Notes under the pieces: generated by a model | What the model saw: only the letters and a program-made list of their open reading frames with translations | What the model was told of the DNA's origin: nothing | Databases searched by the model: none | Assembly: GCF_024198255.1 (NCBI RefSeq) | Contig: NZ_JAJVKW010000011.1 | Span: forward strand, 1 to 64,000 | From: Myxococcus guangdongensis | GTDB lineage: Bacteria > Myxococcota > Myxococcia > Myxococcales > Myxococcaceae | Reading direction: 5' to 3' | DNA: 64,000 nt | Position numbers and translations under genes: made by a program | Part shown: piece by piece, positions 14,481 through 22,965 of the stretch | How the letters are laid out: each line of letters opens with the position of its first letter | Position numbering within the stretch: position 1 is the first letter of the stretch

Positions 14481-14969
14481 ACCGACTCCGCTCGCAGGGA
14501 CTGCTACGTTGCTACGCTGAGGCGCCGCATCGAGCAGTTCTGGGGTGCGCTCTGCATCCGCACCCCCACTTTTCCCAGAGGGGGACGTGCCCTTGGCAGC
14601 GTGAGCACCACCCCTAGGGCAAAATCCTTCGTTCTGACCCGATCTGAAAAATCGGTTCCGCCAGAAGGCTCCATCCCGAGCCGGTAGAAGCGCTGGCCCA
14701 CCCCACCCAACCTTCCCCCACCGCGAAGCCACGCCGTCCGCCAGGGCGACAGTCCCCTTTTCGCGCCGTCAGCGGAATGCCTGTCGTCGTCCGCGCCCGG
14801 TCCGGCCCGCGAGCGCGGGCTGCGTCGATGGGACCCGGGCACGCAGTCGGCGCTCTCCACCCGCGAAGGCTGGAGCCTTCACTTTTCTCGCAGTCCCCGG
14901 GACGCGCGCTTCTCGCGCCACCTCGCGTCCCGGTCTCAACACTCCCCCTCGGGGGAAAGGAGGTGCGCG
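14481..14969. promoter_or_regulatory. Phage control region and right junction
   Basis: No gene is supported here. A direct repeat GCTACG-TT-GCTACG lies at 14503-14516, just upstream of the leftward operon. A short palindrome, CCGAT-N7-ATCGG, lies at 14639-14655 within a locally AT-rich stretch (14620-14655) that is the best promoter/operator candidate, though no clear -35/-10 pair can be fixed. Further right, GAAGGCT-GG-AGCCTTC followed by ACTTTTCT (14865-14888) could end rightward transcription. The phage-host boundary must lie about here, but no attachment repeat can be recognised without the left end. Confidence 0.4.
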
Positions 14970-16094
14970 ATGAGCTTCTTCATGCGTGTGGATGTCGTGC
15001 AGCACGAGCGGGCGTTCGTCCTCGTCGACGAGGTGCCGACGCGCTACCTCGTGCCGGGCCGCTACCGGCTCACCTACCCCTTCCGCAACGTGCGCATCGT
15101 CCGCGTCGCCACGGGCCTGCCCGTGGCCAACCTGGACGCGGAGCTGCTCGCGCTGGTGCCGCCCTCGGACCTGCAGGTCGTCGACCTGGGCGCCGACGAG
15201 CGCGCCATCCTCTACCACCGGGGCCGCCCCCTGAAGTGGCTCGGCCGCGGCCAGCACCAGGTGTGGACCGTGGAGCACGTCCCCGCCCGCGCCCTGACGC
15301 CGCCCACCCCCACCGTGCGCGTGGAGCGCGTGGACACCGCCGGCGTCTCCACGACGCCCCTGCGTGACGACGTGCGCGCCATCGTCCCCGCGAGCGACTA
15401 CACGGAGGCCACGGCCACGGAGGGCTCGGTGACGCTGCGCTACGTGGACGGCACGCTCGACGCCGTGCTGCCCGCCGGCCGCCACGCCGCGTGGACCGTC
15501 GCCCACAAGGTGCAGCTCGCCGTCATCGACCTGCGCGAGCGGCTGCTCCACGTCACCGGCCAGGAGGTCATGACGCAGGACCGCGTCACGCTGCGCCTCA
15601 ACCTCTCCACCGCCTTCCGCGTCGCGGACGCACGCCGGCTCGCCGTCGTCGCCCGCGCGCCGGATGACATCCTCTACCTCGCCATGCAGCTGGCCGCCCG
15701 CGAGGCCGTGGCCACCCGCACGCTCGACGAGCTGCTCGCCTCCCGCGAGGCCCTGGCCGACGGCCTCTTCGCCCAGGTGAAGGAGCGCGCCGAGTCGGTG
15801 GGCCTGGAGCTGTTGCGCTTCGGCATCAAGGACGTCGTGCTGCCCGGTGAGATGAAGGAGCTGCTCAACCGCGTCATCCAGGCCCAGAAGGAGGCCGAGG
15901 CCAACGTCATCACCCGCCGCGAGGAGACCGCCGCCACGCGCTCGCTCGCCCAGACGGCCAAGGTGCTCGCCGAGAACCCGCTGCTCGTGCGCCTCAAGGA
16001 GCTCGAGGCCTACAAGGACCTCGCCGCCAAGGTCGGCCAGGTCCACCTGGTCCTCGGCGAGGGCGCCGTGCCGTCGCTCCAGCTCAAGGGCTGA
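14970..16094 (+). CDS. SPFH/band 7 (slipin-like) protein
   Basis: 374 aa from ATG at 14970 with a near-perfect AAAGGAGGTG ribosome-binding site. The central part (HKVQLAVIDLRERLLHVTGQE, then DRVTLRLNLSTAFRVAD, then LDELLASREALADGLFAQVK, SVGLELLRFGIKDVVLP) is the SPFH/slipin core. A helical C-terminal segment (AQKEAEANVITRREETAATRS) follows, which in slipins drives oligomerisation. The N-terminal 170 residues repeat a band-7-like strand pattern but lack a clear membrane hairpin, so membrane attachment is uncertain. The single gene is followed by a hairpin terminator. Confidence 0.8.
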   Translation: MSFFMRVDVVQHERAFVLVDEVPTRYLVPGRYRLTYPFRNVRIVRVATGLPVANLDAELLALVPPSDLQVVDLGADERAILYHRGRPLKWLGRGQHQVWTVEHVPARALTPPTPTVRVERVDTAGVSTTPLRDDVRAIVPASDYTEATATEGSVTLRYVDGTLDAVLPAGRHAAWTVAHKVQLAVIDLRERLLHVTGQEVMTQDRVTLRLNLSTAFRVADARRLAVVARAPDDILYLAMQLAAREAVATRTLDELLASREALADGLFAQVKERAESVGLELLRFGIKDVVLPGEMKELLNRVIQAQKEAEANVITRREETAATRSLAQTAKVLAENPLLVRLKELEAYKDLAAKVGQVHLVLGEGAVPSLQLKG

Positions 16095-16118
16095 GCCCGC
16101 GCACGTGGAATTGTCGTG

Positions 16119-16158
16119 ACGAAGGGCCTCTGGGGCCGGTTCCCCGGGGGCCCTTCGT
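16119..16158 (+). terminator. Hairpin terminator after SPFH gene
   Basis: ACGAAGGGCC at 16119-16128 pairs with GGCCCTTCGT at 16149-16158, with a further GGGG/CCCC pairing inside. There is no T-run, so it is a strong hairpin rather than a canonical intrinsic terminator. Confidence 0.6.
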
Positions 16159-16271
16159 GCATCACGGCACCGTGCGTCATGCACACCCCGTGCGGTGCGG
16201 GCGCCTTCGGCTGACTCGAAAATCAATCTCGGCTACCCTCGCGAGCCTTTCGTCCTCGTGAGGAGCTTGAG

Positions 16272-18089
16272 ATGTCGTCGTCCGCCAATCACTACATCCC
16301 CAACCTGCGCGATATCGAGTTCAACCTCTTCGAGTTCCTCGACATCGGCCGAACCTCGCTGGGGCGCGCGCCCTTCGGTGATCTGGACGAGACGTCCGCC
16401 CGGCAGATGCTCCAGACGTTCGCGGTGCTGTGCGCGAACGAGCTGGCGCCGTCCTTCGACGAGGCGGAGCACAACCCGCCCAAGCTGGAGAACGGCGTGG
16501 TGACGCTGCCCCCCGGACTGAAGAAGTCCATGGGCGCGTTCTTCGACGCGGGGATGCACCTGTTGGAGCAGCCGCCGCACCTGGGGGGCCTGGGCGCGCC
16601 GCCGTCCCTGGGCTGGGCCGCGTTCGAGCTGATGGTGGGCGCCAACTCCTCGCTCGCCTTCTACACGCTGGGCAACCTGCTCGCGCGCATCGTCGACCGG
16701 CTGGGCACGGACGCGCAGAAGCAGCGCTTCCTGCCGCACATGCTGGACAAGCGCTGGAGCGGCACCATGGTGCTCACCGAGCCCGACGCCGGCAGCGACG
16801 TGGGCGCCGCGCGCACCAAGGCGCGTCCGGTGGGCGGCGACGTCTGGGAGATTGAAGGCGTCAAGCGCTTCATCACCAACGGCGACTCGGACATGTCCGA
16901 GAACGTCATCCACATGGTGCTGGCGCGTCCGGAAGGTGGCCCGCCGGGCACCAAGGGCCTGTCGCTGTTCGTCGTCCCCAAGTACTGGGTGAACGAGGAC
17001 GGCAGCCTGGGTGAGCACAACGGCGTCGTGTGCACCAAGCTCGAGAAGAAGATGGGCCTGAAGGGCTCCGTCACGTGCGAGCTGACGTTCGGCGATGGCA
17101 AGCCCTCGCGCGGCCTGCTGCTGGGCGAGGTCCACGACGGCATGCGCCAGATGTTCTACATCATCGAGCAGGCGCGCATGGCGGTGGGCGTGAAGTCCAT
17201 GGCCACGCTGTCCGCGGGCTACCAGCGCGCTCTGACGTTCTCCAAGGACCGGCTCCAGGGCGCGGACCTGCTGCAGGCGCGCGACAAGACGGCGCCGCGC
17301 GTGCCCATCTTCCGCCACCCGGACGTGCGGCGCATGCTGATGACACAGAAGGCGTTCGCCGAAGGCATGCGCGCGCTGTGTCTCTACACCGCCTCCGTGC
17401 AGGACGGCGTGGAGCTCAAGGGCGGTCACCGCGCCACCGAGGCCGGTGAGATGGACTCGCTCAACGACATGCTGCTGCCGCTGGTGAAGGGCTACTGCTC
17501 GGAGAAGGCGTACGAGCTGCTCGCGCTGTCGCTCCAGGTGCACGGCGGCTCCGGCTACCTGACGGACTACCCGGTGGAGCAGTACATCCGGGACCAGAAG
17601 ATCGACACGCTCTACGAGGGCACCACGCACATCCAGGCGTTGGATTTGCTCATGCGCAAGGTGGCGCGCGACGGTGGCGCGACGCTGCAGACGCTGCTCG
17701 GGCAGGTGCGCGAGACGGCCGAGGGCGAGCTGGGCGGCGCGGAGCTCCAGGCGGAGCGCGCCGCGCTGGGCAAGGCGCTGGGCGACTTGGAGCTGATGCT
17801 CGGCACGCTGATGGGCAAGCTGGGCGAGTCCGTCTACCACGTGGGCCTGCAGGGCAACCGCGTGCTGGCGGGCGTGGCGGAGGTGGTCATCGGCTGGCTG
17901 CTGGTGCGTCACGCGGGCGTCGCGCTGGAGCGGATGAAGTCCAACCCCGGCGACCGCGCCTTCTACGTGGGCAAGCTCGCCAGCGCGCGCTGGTACTGCG
18001 CGGAGGTGCTCCCGGGTCTCGCCCACGCCGCGCGCATGGTGGAGGCTGGCACGCTGGACCTCATGGAGGTCCCCGAGGAGTCGTACTGA
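16272..18089 (+). CDS. Acyl-CoA dehydrogenase
   Basis: 605 aa from ATG at 16272 with AGGAG upstream. The FAD-dependent enzyme oxidises acyl-CoA to 2-enoyl-CoA in fatty-acid or amino-acid breakdown. TEPDAGSDVGAARTKA and ITNGDSDM form the FAD/substrate-binding middle domain, and LQVHGGSGYLTDYPVEQYIRD and DTLYEGTTHIQALDL the C-terminal domain; the Glu in YEGT is the catalytic base position. At about 600 residues it belongs to the long class with an extra C-terminal helical domain. It stands alone, with no ETF or enoyl-CoA hydratase beside it, so the substrate is unknown. Confidence 0.9.
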   Translation: MSSSANHYIPNLRDIEFNLFEFLDIGRTSLGRAPFGDLDETSARQMLQTFAVLCANELAPSFDEAEHNPPKLENGVVTLPPGLKKSMGAFFDAGMHLLEQPPHLGGLGAPPSLGWAAFELMVGANSSLAFYTLGNLLARIVDRLGTDAQKQRFLPHMLDKRWSGTMVLTEPDAGSDVGAARTKARPVGGDVWEIEGVKRFITNGDSDMSENVIHMVLARPEGGPPGTKGLSLFVVPKYWVNEDGSLGEHNGVVCTKLEKKMGLKGSVTCELTFGDGKPSRGLLLGEVHDGMRQMFYIIEQARMAVGVKSMATLSAGYQRALTFSKDRLQGADLLQARDKTAPRVPIFRHPDVRRMLMTQKAFAEGMRALCLYTASVQDGVELKGGHRATEAGEMDSLNDMLLPLVKGYCSEKAYELLALSLQVHGGSGYLTDYPVEQYIRDQKIDTLYEGTTHIQALDLLMRKVARDGGATLQTLLGQVRETAEGELGGAELQAERAALGKALGDLELMLGTLMGKLGESVYHVGLQGNRVLAGVAEVVIGWLLVRHAGVALERMKSNPGDRAFYVGKLASARWYCAEVLPGLAHAARMVEAGTLDLMEVPEESY

Positions 18090-18228
18090 GCGGCGAGCTG
18101 TCGCGCCCCCGCCGCACCTCGTCGTCGAGGGGGTGCGGCACGGGCCTGGCCTGAAGTATGGATTGAGTCCGTATGTCGAAGGTGGGGCCGCCTGGGCAGG
18201 GCCCCCATCACGGATGGGCAGGCGAGCG

Positions 18229-19419
18229 ATGCGCGACGGACGAGCGGTACTCTTGGTGATGCTGGCGGGGCTGTGGGCGTGTGGCGGCGACGAGGACGTG
18301 TCGATGGAGGACTTCGGCACCCAGGTCGTCCAGGCGCTCTGCGCGCGGGCCCAGCGGTGCGGCGAATACGCCCGGGCGAGCGCGTGCGAGGACGACATGC
18401 GCCAGTGGAACCGGCCCGCGTCCCTGGGACTGGGGACGCGGTACGAGGACTCGCTGGAGTCGGGTCGGCTGCGCTTCGACGGGGCCGCGGCCCGGCGCTG
18501 TCTGGACGCGCTCCGAGGCAGGAGCTGTTCCGAGCCCACCCTGTCCGACGCCGCGTGGCAGTACGGCATCGAGTACGAGCCGGCCTGTCAGTTGTTCGCG
18601 CGGCAAGGCTCCTCGAACGAGTGCGGGATGGACCTGGAATGTGGCTCGGAGGGTTACTGCGGCCACACCTCGCAGAACGCCTGTGAGGGGACGTGCACGC
18701 CGCGAGGTGCGGAAGGGCAGACCGTCACCCACTTCGGGAAGTGCGCGCCCGGGCTCGTGTTCGAGGGCGCGACCCGGACCTGCATCAAGCCCTTGGAGGA
18801 GAATGTCTCGTGCGTGGGCCGGCACCCCAGCGGTACGACCTTCTCGCTGCCCTGCGCCCAGGGGCTCTGGTGCGACTGGAATGGCTACCGGACCTGTCGG
18901 CCCGTGGGCGCGGAGGGGGACGTCTGCGAGGACGTGGGCTACTACCCCTGCGGCCCTTCGCTGGTGTGCAATGGCAACCGCTGTGCGCCGCACGTGAAGG
19001 AGGGCCATCTGTGCAACGCGCCCCCTCATGACGTGAGCGTCGGGTTGCTGGTGACCGTGTGCCAGCGCGAGCTCTTCTGCGACGCGGACCCGTCCACCCC
19101 CGGGCTGTGCCGTCCACGCCGCACCGAGCGGCAGGAGTGCCGGGTCGACACCGAGTGCGCGGAGGGACTGGGGTGCAAGGACGCCCGTCCCGAGGCGGGC
19201 GTCTGGGGTGTCTGCGTGAAGGCCCCGGGCCCCGAGGACACGTGCGACAACGTGAGCCGCTTCTGCCCCAGGGGGTACGCGTGCCTCACCAGCATGTCAC
19301 GCTGCCTGCCCGTCGTCCGTGAGGGGGAGCGTTGTGGGCCCACGCTGGGGCTCTGCGATACCGATGCCAGCTGCGTGAGCGGCCGCTGCGTCGGCGCCGA
19401 GGCCTCGTCCTGTCAGTGA
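18229..19419 (+). CDS. Cys-rich lipoprotein
   Basis: The start at 18229 gives a signal peptide MRDGRAVLLVMLAGLWAC with lipobox LWAC; the in-frame ATG at 18214 is an alternative with five more residues. The mature protein, about 380 aa, has more than 30 cysteines in repeated units (CGSEGYCGH, CAPGLVF, CAQGLWC, CGPSLVCNGNRC, CAEGLGC, CPRGYAC). These resemble the Dickkopf-like or disulfide-rich repeats common in myxobacterial surface lipoproteins. The N-terminal 110 residues have a separate Cys pattern. Function unknown; probably outer-membrane anchored. Confidence 0.75.
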   Translation: MRDGRAVLLVMLAGLWACGGDEDVSMEDFGTQVVQALCARAQRCGEYARASACEDDMRQWNRPASLGLGTRYEDSLESGRLRFDGAAARRCLDALRGRSCSEPTLSDAAWQYGIEYEPACQLFARQGSSNECGMDLECGSEGYCGHTSQNACEGTCTPRGAEGQTVTHFGKCAPGLVFEGATRTCIKPLEENVSCVGRHPSGTTFSLPCAQGLWCDWNGYRTCRPVGAEGDVCEDVGYYPCGPSLVCNGNRCAPHVKEGHLCNAPPHDVSVGLLVTVCQRELFCDADPSTPGLCRPRRTERQECRVDTECAEGLGCKDARPEAGVWGVCVKAPGPEDTCDNVSRFCPRGYACLTSMSRCLPVVREGERCGPTLGLCDTDASCVSGRCVGAEASSCQ

Positions 19420-19467
19420 GGCCCCGGCGCGCGGGCCCCGGCATTCCGGCCAGGGCCCACGTGCGAC

Positions 19468-20571
19468 TCAGGTCTTCCGGGCGGACAGCTCGCGCTCCAC
19501 GTACAACCGCAGGATGTGCATGAAGTCCTGGGCGTTGGTCACCACGCCGAAGGCCTGGTGCGTGCCCCGGTCCTTCAGCTTGCTGACCACGAACTCGGAC
19601 GAGTCCACGCAGATGGTGGCCAGCTCGCGCAGCGAGCCGTCCTTCTCCGTGACGAACGCGGGGAGCATGTTGCCGGTGGCGATGGCGTGCAGCGCCGTGG
19701 CCACCAGCACCGCCATGGTCGCCTTCTTCGCATGCTGGCGCATGGCGTCCTGCCCACCCACGTTGTCCGTCACCACGTCCGGCAGCGGGCCGTCATCCCG
19801 GATGGAGCCGGTGAGGACGAAGGGGACCTTGTGCACCACGCACGCGTGCATGATGCCGTTGGTGATGACGCCCGCCTCCACCGCCTTGGCGATGGAGCCC
19901 GCCGCGCGCACCTTGTTGATGGCGCGCATGTGCAGGCCGTGGCCTCCGCTGGTGGCCTCGCCCGTGCCGCTCATGCCCAGGGTGGTGCCGAAGATGGACG
20001 CCTCGATGTCGTGCACCGCCACCGCGTTGCCCGCGAGCAGCGCGCCCACGAAGCCGTTGGCGATGAACCACGTCATGTCCGCGCGCGCCCGCGAGTGCAC
20101 CAGCGCCGGCCCCGTCACCCAGATGGGATAGCCACCGCGCTCGCGCTCCTCCACCAGCACCCGCGCCATCTGCGCGTAGTCGATGGGCTTCTCGCGAGAC
20201 ACCTCGCTCGTCATGAACTTGAACTCGCCCTCCCCGCCGCCACCGAGGTACGCCATGTTCACGTACACGCCCTCGGAGCCGTCCTCCGCGTGGCCCACCA
20301 CCACGCGCTCGCCCGCCCTCACGCGGCGTCCCTCGCGAATCCACAACTCGCCCTGTGCATCCAGCACCAGCGCGCCGTCCATGCGCGGCTCGCGCGGCAT
20401 GCGCCACGCGCCGTCGACTCGCACGTAGGTGGGCAGGTTGGTGGTGGTGAAGAAACCCTCCGGCAGCACGCCGTCCGCGGGCGCGGGTTCGAAGCGAGCG
20501 TCCGGGCAACGGGTGAACCGCTCGGCCGCGAAATCGGGATGGGGGATGGAGGTGCTCACGCGGGCCACCAT
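19468..20571 (-). CDS. TIGR00300/ornithine cyclodeaminase-like enzyme
   Basis: 367 aa from ATG at 20571; an earlier ATG (20583) and a later GTG (20559) are possible. The C-terminal half carries SIRDDGPLPDVVTD, then TALHAIATGNMLPAFV, then ICVDSSEFVVSKLKDRGTHQ and GVVTNAQDF. This is the pattern I associate with the TIGR00300 (LOR/SDH-like) family, known as the archaeal-type ornithine cyclodeaminase and as part of cyanobacterial ArgZ/AgrE. If so, it would use NAD and convert ornithine to proline. No arginine or proline genes are next to it. It converges with the lipoprotein gene. Confidence 0.6.
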   Translation of the reverse strand: MVARVSTSIPHPDFAAERFTRCPDARFEPAPADGVLPEGFFTTTNLPTYVRVDGAWRMPREPRMDGALVLDAQGELWIREGRRVRAGERVVVGHAEDGSEGVYVNMAYLGGGGEGEFKFMTSEVSREKPIDYAQMARVLVEERERGGYPIWVTGPALVHSRARADMTWFIANGFVGALLAGNAVAVHDIEASIFGTTLGMSGTGEATSGGHGLHMRAINKVRAAGSIAKAVEAGVITNGIMHACVVHKVPFVLTGSIRDDGPLPDVVTDNVGGQDAMRQHAKKATMAVLVATALHAIATGNMLPAFVTEKDGSLRELATICVDSSEFVVSKLKDRGTHQAFGVVTNAQDFMHILRLYVERELSARKT

Positions 20572-20850
20572 GCGCGGACCCACCCACCCTGTTCAAGGAC
20601 CTTGGTGCCGCGCCCGACTCAATGGCCGCTGTGTGACAGCACGAAGTGCCACATGGATGACGCAGGACGCCGAGGTCACACCCTCGGTGAGCCGCGCTCG
20701 CGCAGCCGCGCGAGATGCATCGGGGTGATCGACAGATCAGTGGAATTGAGGCCGCGTCCACGCAACTCGGGCTCTTGGCTTCCGAGAATAGGGGCAAGTT
20801 GTACGCGACCTTCCTCGCGCGTCACCGCCCCCATCCGGAGCCCTTCGCTC

Positions 20851-21537
20851 ATGAGCTACCGCATCCAGTCCGGCGACACCCTGTCCGCGCTCGCGCTTCG
20901 CTACGGCACCACCGTGGACGCCCTGCAGCAGGCGAACCCCCAAATCAAGAACGTGGACCTCATCTACACGGGGGACACGCTCAACATCCCCGGCGCCAAG
21001 GACGGCTTCGACGCGTCCCCGTCGCGCTCGGGCCCGAACCTCACGGGCGGCACGACGAACTACCCCGCGAACATGACGACGGGCGAGGGCACCCAGGGTC
21101 CCGGTGGCAGCCCGTTCGACATCGCGCGCTCGCACCTGAACAAGAACGCGGGCTCGCTGAAGCTCGAGCGCAGCGGAGTTGGCGCGGACATGGAGGACTG
21201 GGTCCCCAACAACGTCAACTGCGCCAACTTCGTCTCCGCGTGTCTGGAGCAGGCGGGCCAGATTTCCGACGCGCAGCATGACAACAGCGTGATGGGCCTG
21301 CAGGCCAAGCTGGACCGGGACCCGAACTTCAAGCGCGTGTCGCTCCAGGACGCCAAGCCCGGCGACGTGGTCTCCATGAAGGTGGGCAGCGGCCAGCACG
21401 TGGTGATGTTCGCCGGCTGGGAGAACGGCAAGCCGATGTTCATCGGCTCCAACAACGTCAACTCCGACGGCTCGCAGCGCATCACCATCAGCAGCATGAA
21501 CTACCCCATCATGTCGGTGCACCAGTACCAGGGCTGA
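20851..21537 (+). CDS. LysM plus NlpC/CHAP-like cysteine peptidase
   Basis: 228 aa from ATG at 20851 (GGAG 11 nt upstream). Residues 2-48 (SYRIQSGDTLSALALRYGTT ... TGDTLNIPG) are a LysM peptidoglycan-binding domain. After a Gly/Thr linker, NNVNCANFVSACLEQAG supplies a catalytic-type Cys and SGQHVVMFAGW a His, as in NlpC/P60 or CHAP cell-wall hydrolases. There is no signal peptide, so export would need another route (type VI secretion or lysis) or action on released wall. Two genes flank it convergently and at a distance; no operon. Confidence 0.75.
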   Translation: MSYRIQSGDTLSALALRYGTTVDALQQANPQIKNVDLIYTGDTLNIPGAKDGFDASPSRSGPNLTGGTTNYPANMTTGEGTQGPGGSPFDIARSHLNKNAGSLKLERSGVGADMEDWVPNNVNCANFVSACLEQAGQISDAQHDNSVMGLQAKLDRDPNFKRVSLQDAKPGDVVSMKVGSGQHVVMFAGWENGKPMFIGSNNVNSDGSQRITISSMNYPIMSVHQYQG

Positions 21538-21565
21538 GCCGACACCGAAGCCTGCGCTGTCCTCA

Positions 21566-21604
21566 CGGGGCTTCGCCTCCGCCGCGCGCGGAAGCGAGGC
21601 CCCG
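21566..21604. terminator. Bidirectional hairpin between convergent genes
   Basis: A 17-nt arm at 21566-21582 pairs with 21588-21604 at 15 of 17 positions (CGGGGC at the base, loop CGCGC). It lies between the LysM gene and the convergent LysR gene, so it can serve both. Confidence 0.6.
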
Positions 21605-21631
21605 TCGCACGTCATCGGCGGGAGCAAAGCC

Positions 21632-22507
21632 TCAAGGCTTCGGCGCGAGCGAGAGCGCGGCCTGGATGAGCGGGCTGCGCGCGGAGGACCGCCGCCACGC
21701 GGCATGAATCGCGCCCGACGGCGCACCCGGCAACGGCCGCGCCACCACGCCCGCTTCGCGAGGCCCTCCCGGCAACAGCGAGGCGAGCAGCGAATAGCCC
21801 AGCCCCGCCGAGACGAAGCCGAGGATGGTCTCCGACGAGTCCGCCGCGTGCAGCCGTCGGGGCCGCACTCCCGCGCGCGCCAGCTCCCCCAACTGGAGCT
21901 CCCGCAGGTACTTGTCCGTGCTGTACGCGATGAAGGCGTCGTCCCGGAGCAGGTCCAGCCGTACGCGTCGGCTCTTCGCCTGCGGATGATTCGAGGGCAG
22001 CACCAGGAAGGGCGCGGTGTGGCCCACGACGCGGGTCTCCACGTCCTCGGGCACCTCCGGGAGGTGGTCCACCACCAGGTCCGTGTCGCCCGCGGAGAGG
22101 ATGTCCACGGCGGGCACCTTGGACTCGTGCAGGACGACCTCGATGTCCGGGCGTCGGGCCTGCAGCCGCCGCAGCCACGCGGGCAGCAGGTGACGCAGGA
22201 CGTGGCCGGAGGCGTGGATGCGCAGCGTGCCGCCCACCTCGCCCTTGCGCAGCGACTGCACCACGGCGTCGAGCCCCTCCAGGAACGGCGCGACGTGCGA
22301 GTAGAGCGCGCGGCCCTCGGGGGTGAGCACCACGCGGTCCTTGCCCACGCGCTCGAAGAGCGCCACGCCCACCTCGGACTCCAGCCGCTTGACCTGCTGA
22401 TGGATGCCGGGTTGGGTGATGGGGTACGGGAATGAGCGGACGGCTCGCGCGTAGCCTTCGGCGCGGGCCACGCGGTAGAAGCCCTCGAGGCGCTGGAGCT
22501 GAATCAT
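21632..22507 (-). CDS. LysR-family transcriptional regulator
   Basis: 291 aa from ATG at 22507. The N-terminal winged helix (LQRLEGFYRVARAEGYARAV, PITQPGIHQQVKRLESEVG, LFERVGKDRVVLTPEG) is typical LysR. From residue 90 the substrate-binding domain begins (GTLRIHASGHVLRHLLP). The gene is divergent from a YiaAB-domain gene 107 bp away, with a matching palindrome between them, so it likely controls that gene and itself. Confidence 0.88.
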   Translation of the reverse strand: MIQLQRLEGFYRVARAEGYARAVRSFPYPITQPGIHQQVKRLESEVGVALFERVGKDRVVLTPEGRALYSHVAPFLEGLDAVVQSLRKGEVGGTLRIHASGHVLRHLLPAWLRRLQARRPDIEVVLHESKVPAVDILSAGDTDLVVDHLPEVPEDVETRVVGHTAPFLVLPSNHPQAKSRRVRLDLLRDDAFIAYSTDKYLRELQLGELARAGVRPRRLHAADSSETILGFVSAGLGYSLLASLLPGGPREAGVVARPLPGAPSGAIHAAWRRSSARSPLIQAALSLAPKP

Positions 22508-22522
22508 GCACTCCAGGTTATC

Positions 22523-22537
22523 AATCGCTCATCGATT
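22523..22537. promoter_or_regulatory. Candidate LysR operator
   Basis: AATCG-CTCAT-CGATT is a perfect 5-bp-arm inverted repeat in the divergent promoter region, 16 bp from the LysR start. The spacing fits a T-N11-A type LysR site. Confidence 0.5.
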
Positions 22538-22614
22538 AGTTCCATGCGCTTTGCGATGGGACGCGGCATGTTTTCCCCCATCAGCGAGCCAAGGCTCGCT
22601 TCCGAGGAGACACC

Positions 22615-22914
22615 ATGTCCCGTTCCACGCCCAAGGTCGTCGTCGCGCACAGCTCCGCCTGGGTCATCCAGGTCTGGCTGTCCTTCGCCCTCTCCGTGGG
22701 TGTCACCGCCATCGGCATCTGGCACCTGCCGGTGGACACGTGGGTGAAGTCCTTCATGGCCATGGGGTTGTTGTTCAGCGTGGGCTCCGCGTTCAGCCTG
22801 TCGAAGACGGTTCGCGACCAGCATGAGATGGAGCAGCTCGGCGCCCGCCTGGATGAGGCGCGCGTGGCGAAGATGCTCTCCGAGCACGACCCCATGGCGC
22901 CTCCGAAGCTGTAG
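22615..22914 (+). CDS. YiaAB two-helix membrane protein
   Basis: 99 aa from ATG at 22615 (GAGGAG 5 nt upstream). Two membrane helices (WVIQVWLSFALSVGVTAIGI and WVKSFMAMGLLFSVGSAF) are followed by LSKTVRDQHE, which fits the YiaAB domain pattern (lp.d.w.k...mg.lf.v...f.LsKt.RD.hE). The function of the family is unknown. The divergent LysR gene probably regulates it. Confidence 0.75.
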   Translation: MSRSTPKVVVAHSSAWVIQVWLSFALSVGVTAIGIWHLPVDTWVKSFMAMGLLFSVGSAFSLSKTVRDQHEMEQLGARLDEARVAKMLSEHDPMAPPKL

Positions 22915-22965
22915 CCGGCTTTCGTGTCACCTTGGGTCCGCGCGGGATGCGTTAACGTCGAGGCG

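Noticed and set aside
14292-14732. 146-residue version of the first phage gene
   Set aside because: The extra N-terminus has poor composition and covers AT-rich control-like DNA; the TTG at 14480 has a ribosome-binding site.
14481-14969. Phage attachment site at the right boundary
   Set aside because: No tRNA or repeat with a known partner is visible; the left end is outside the window.
16233-18569. A 778-residue open frame opposite the acyl-CoA dehydrogenase
   Set aside because: Same high-GC shadow effect; the composition is His/Arg/Gln-rich and the plus strand carries all the enzyme motifs.
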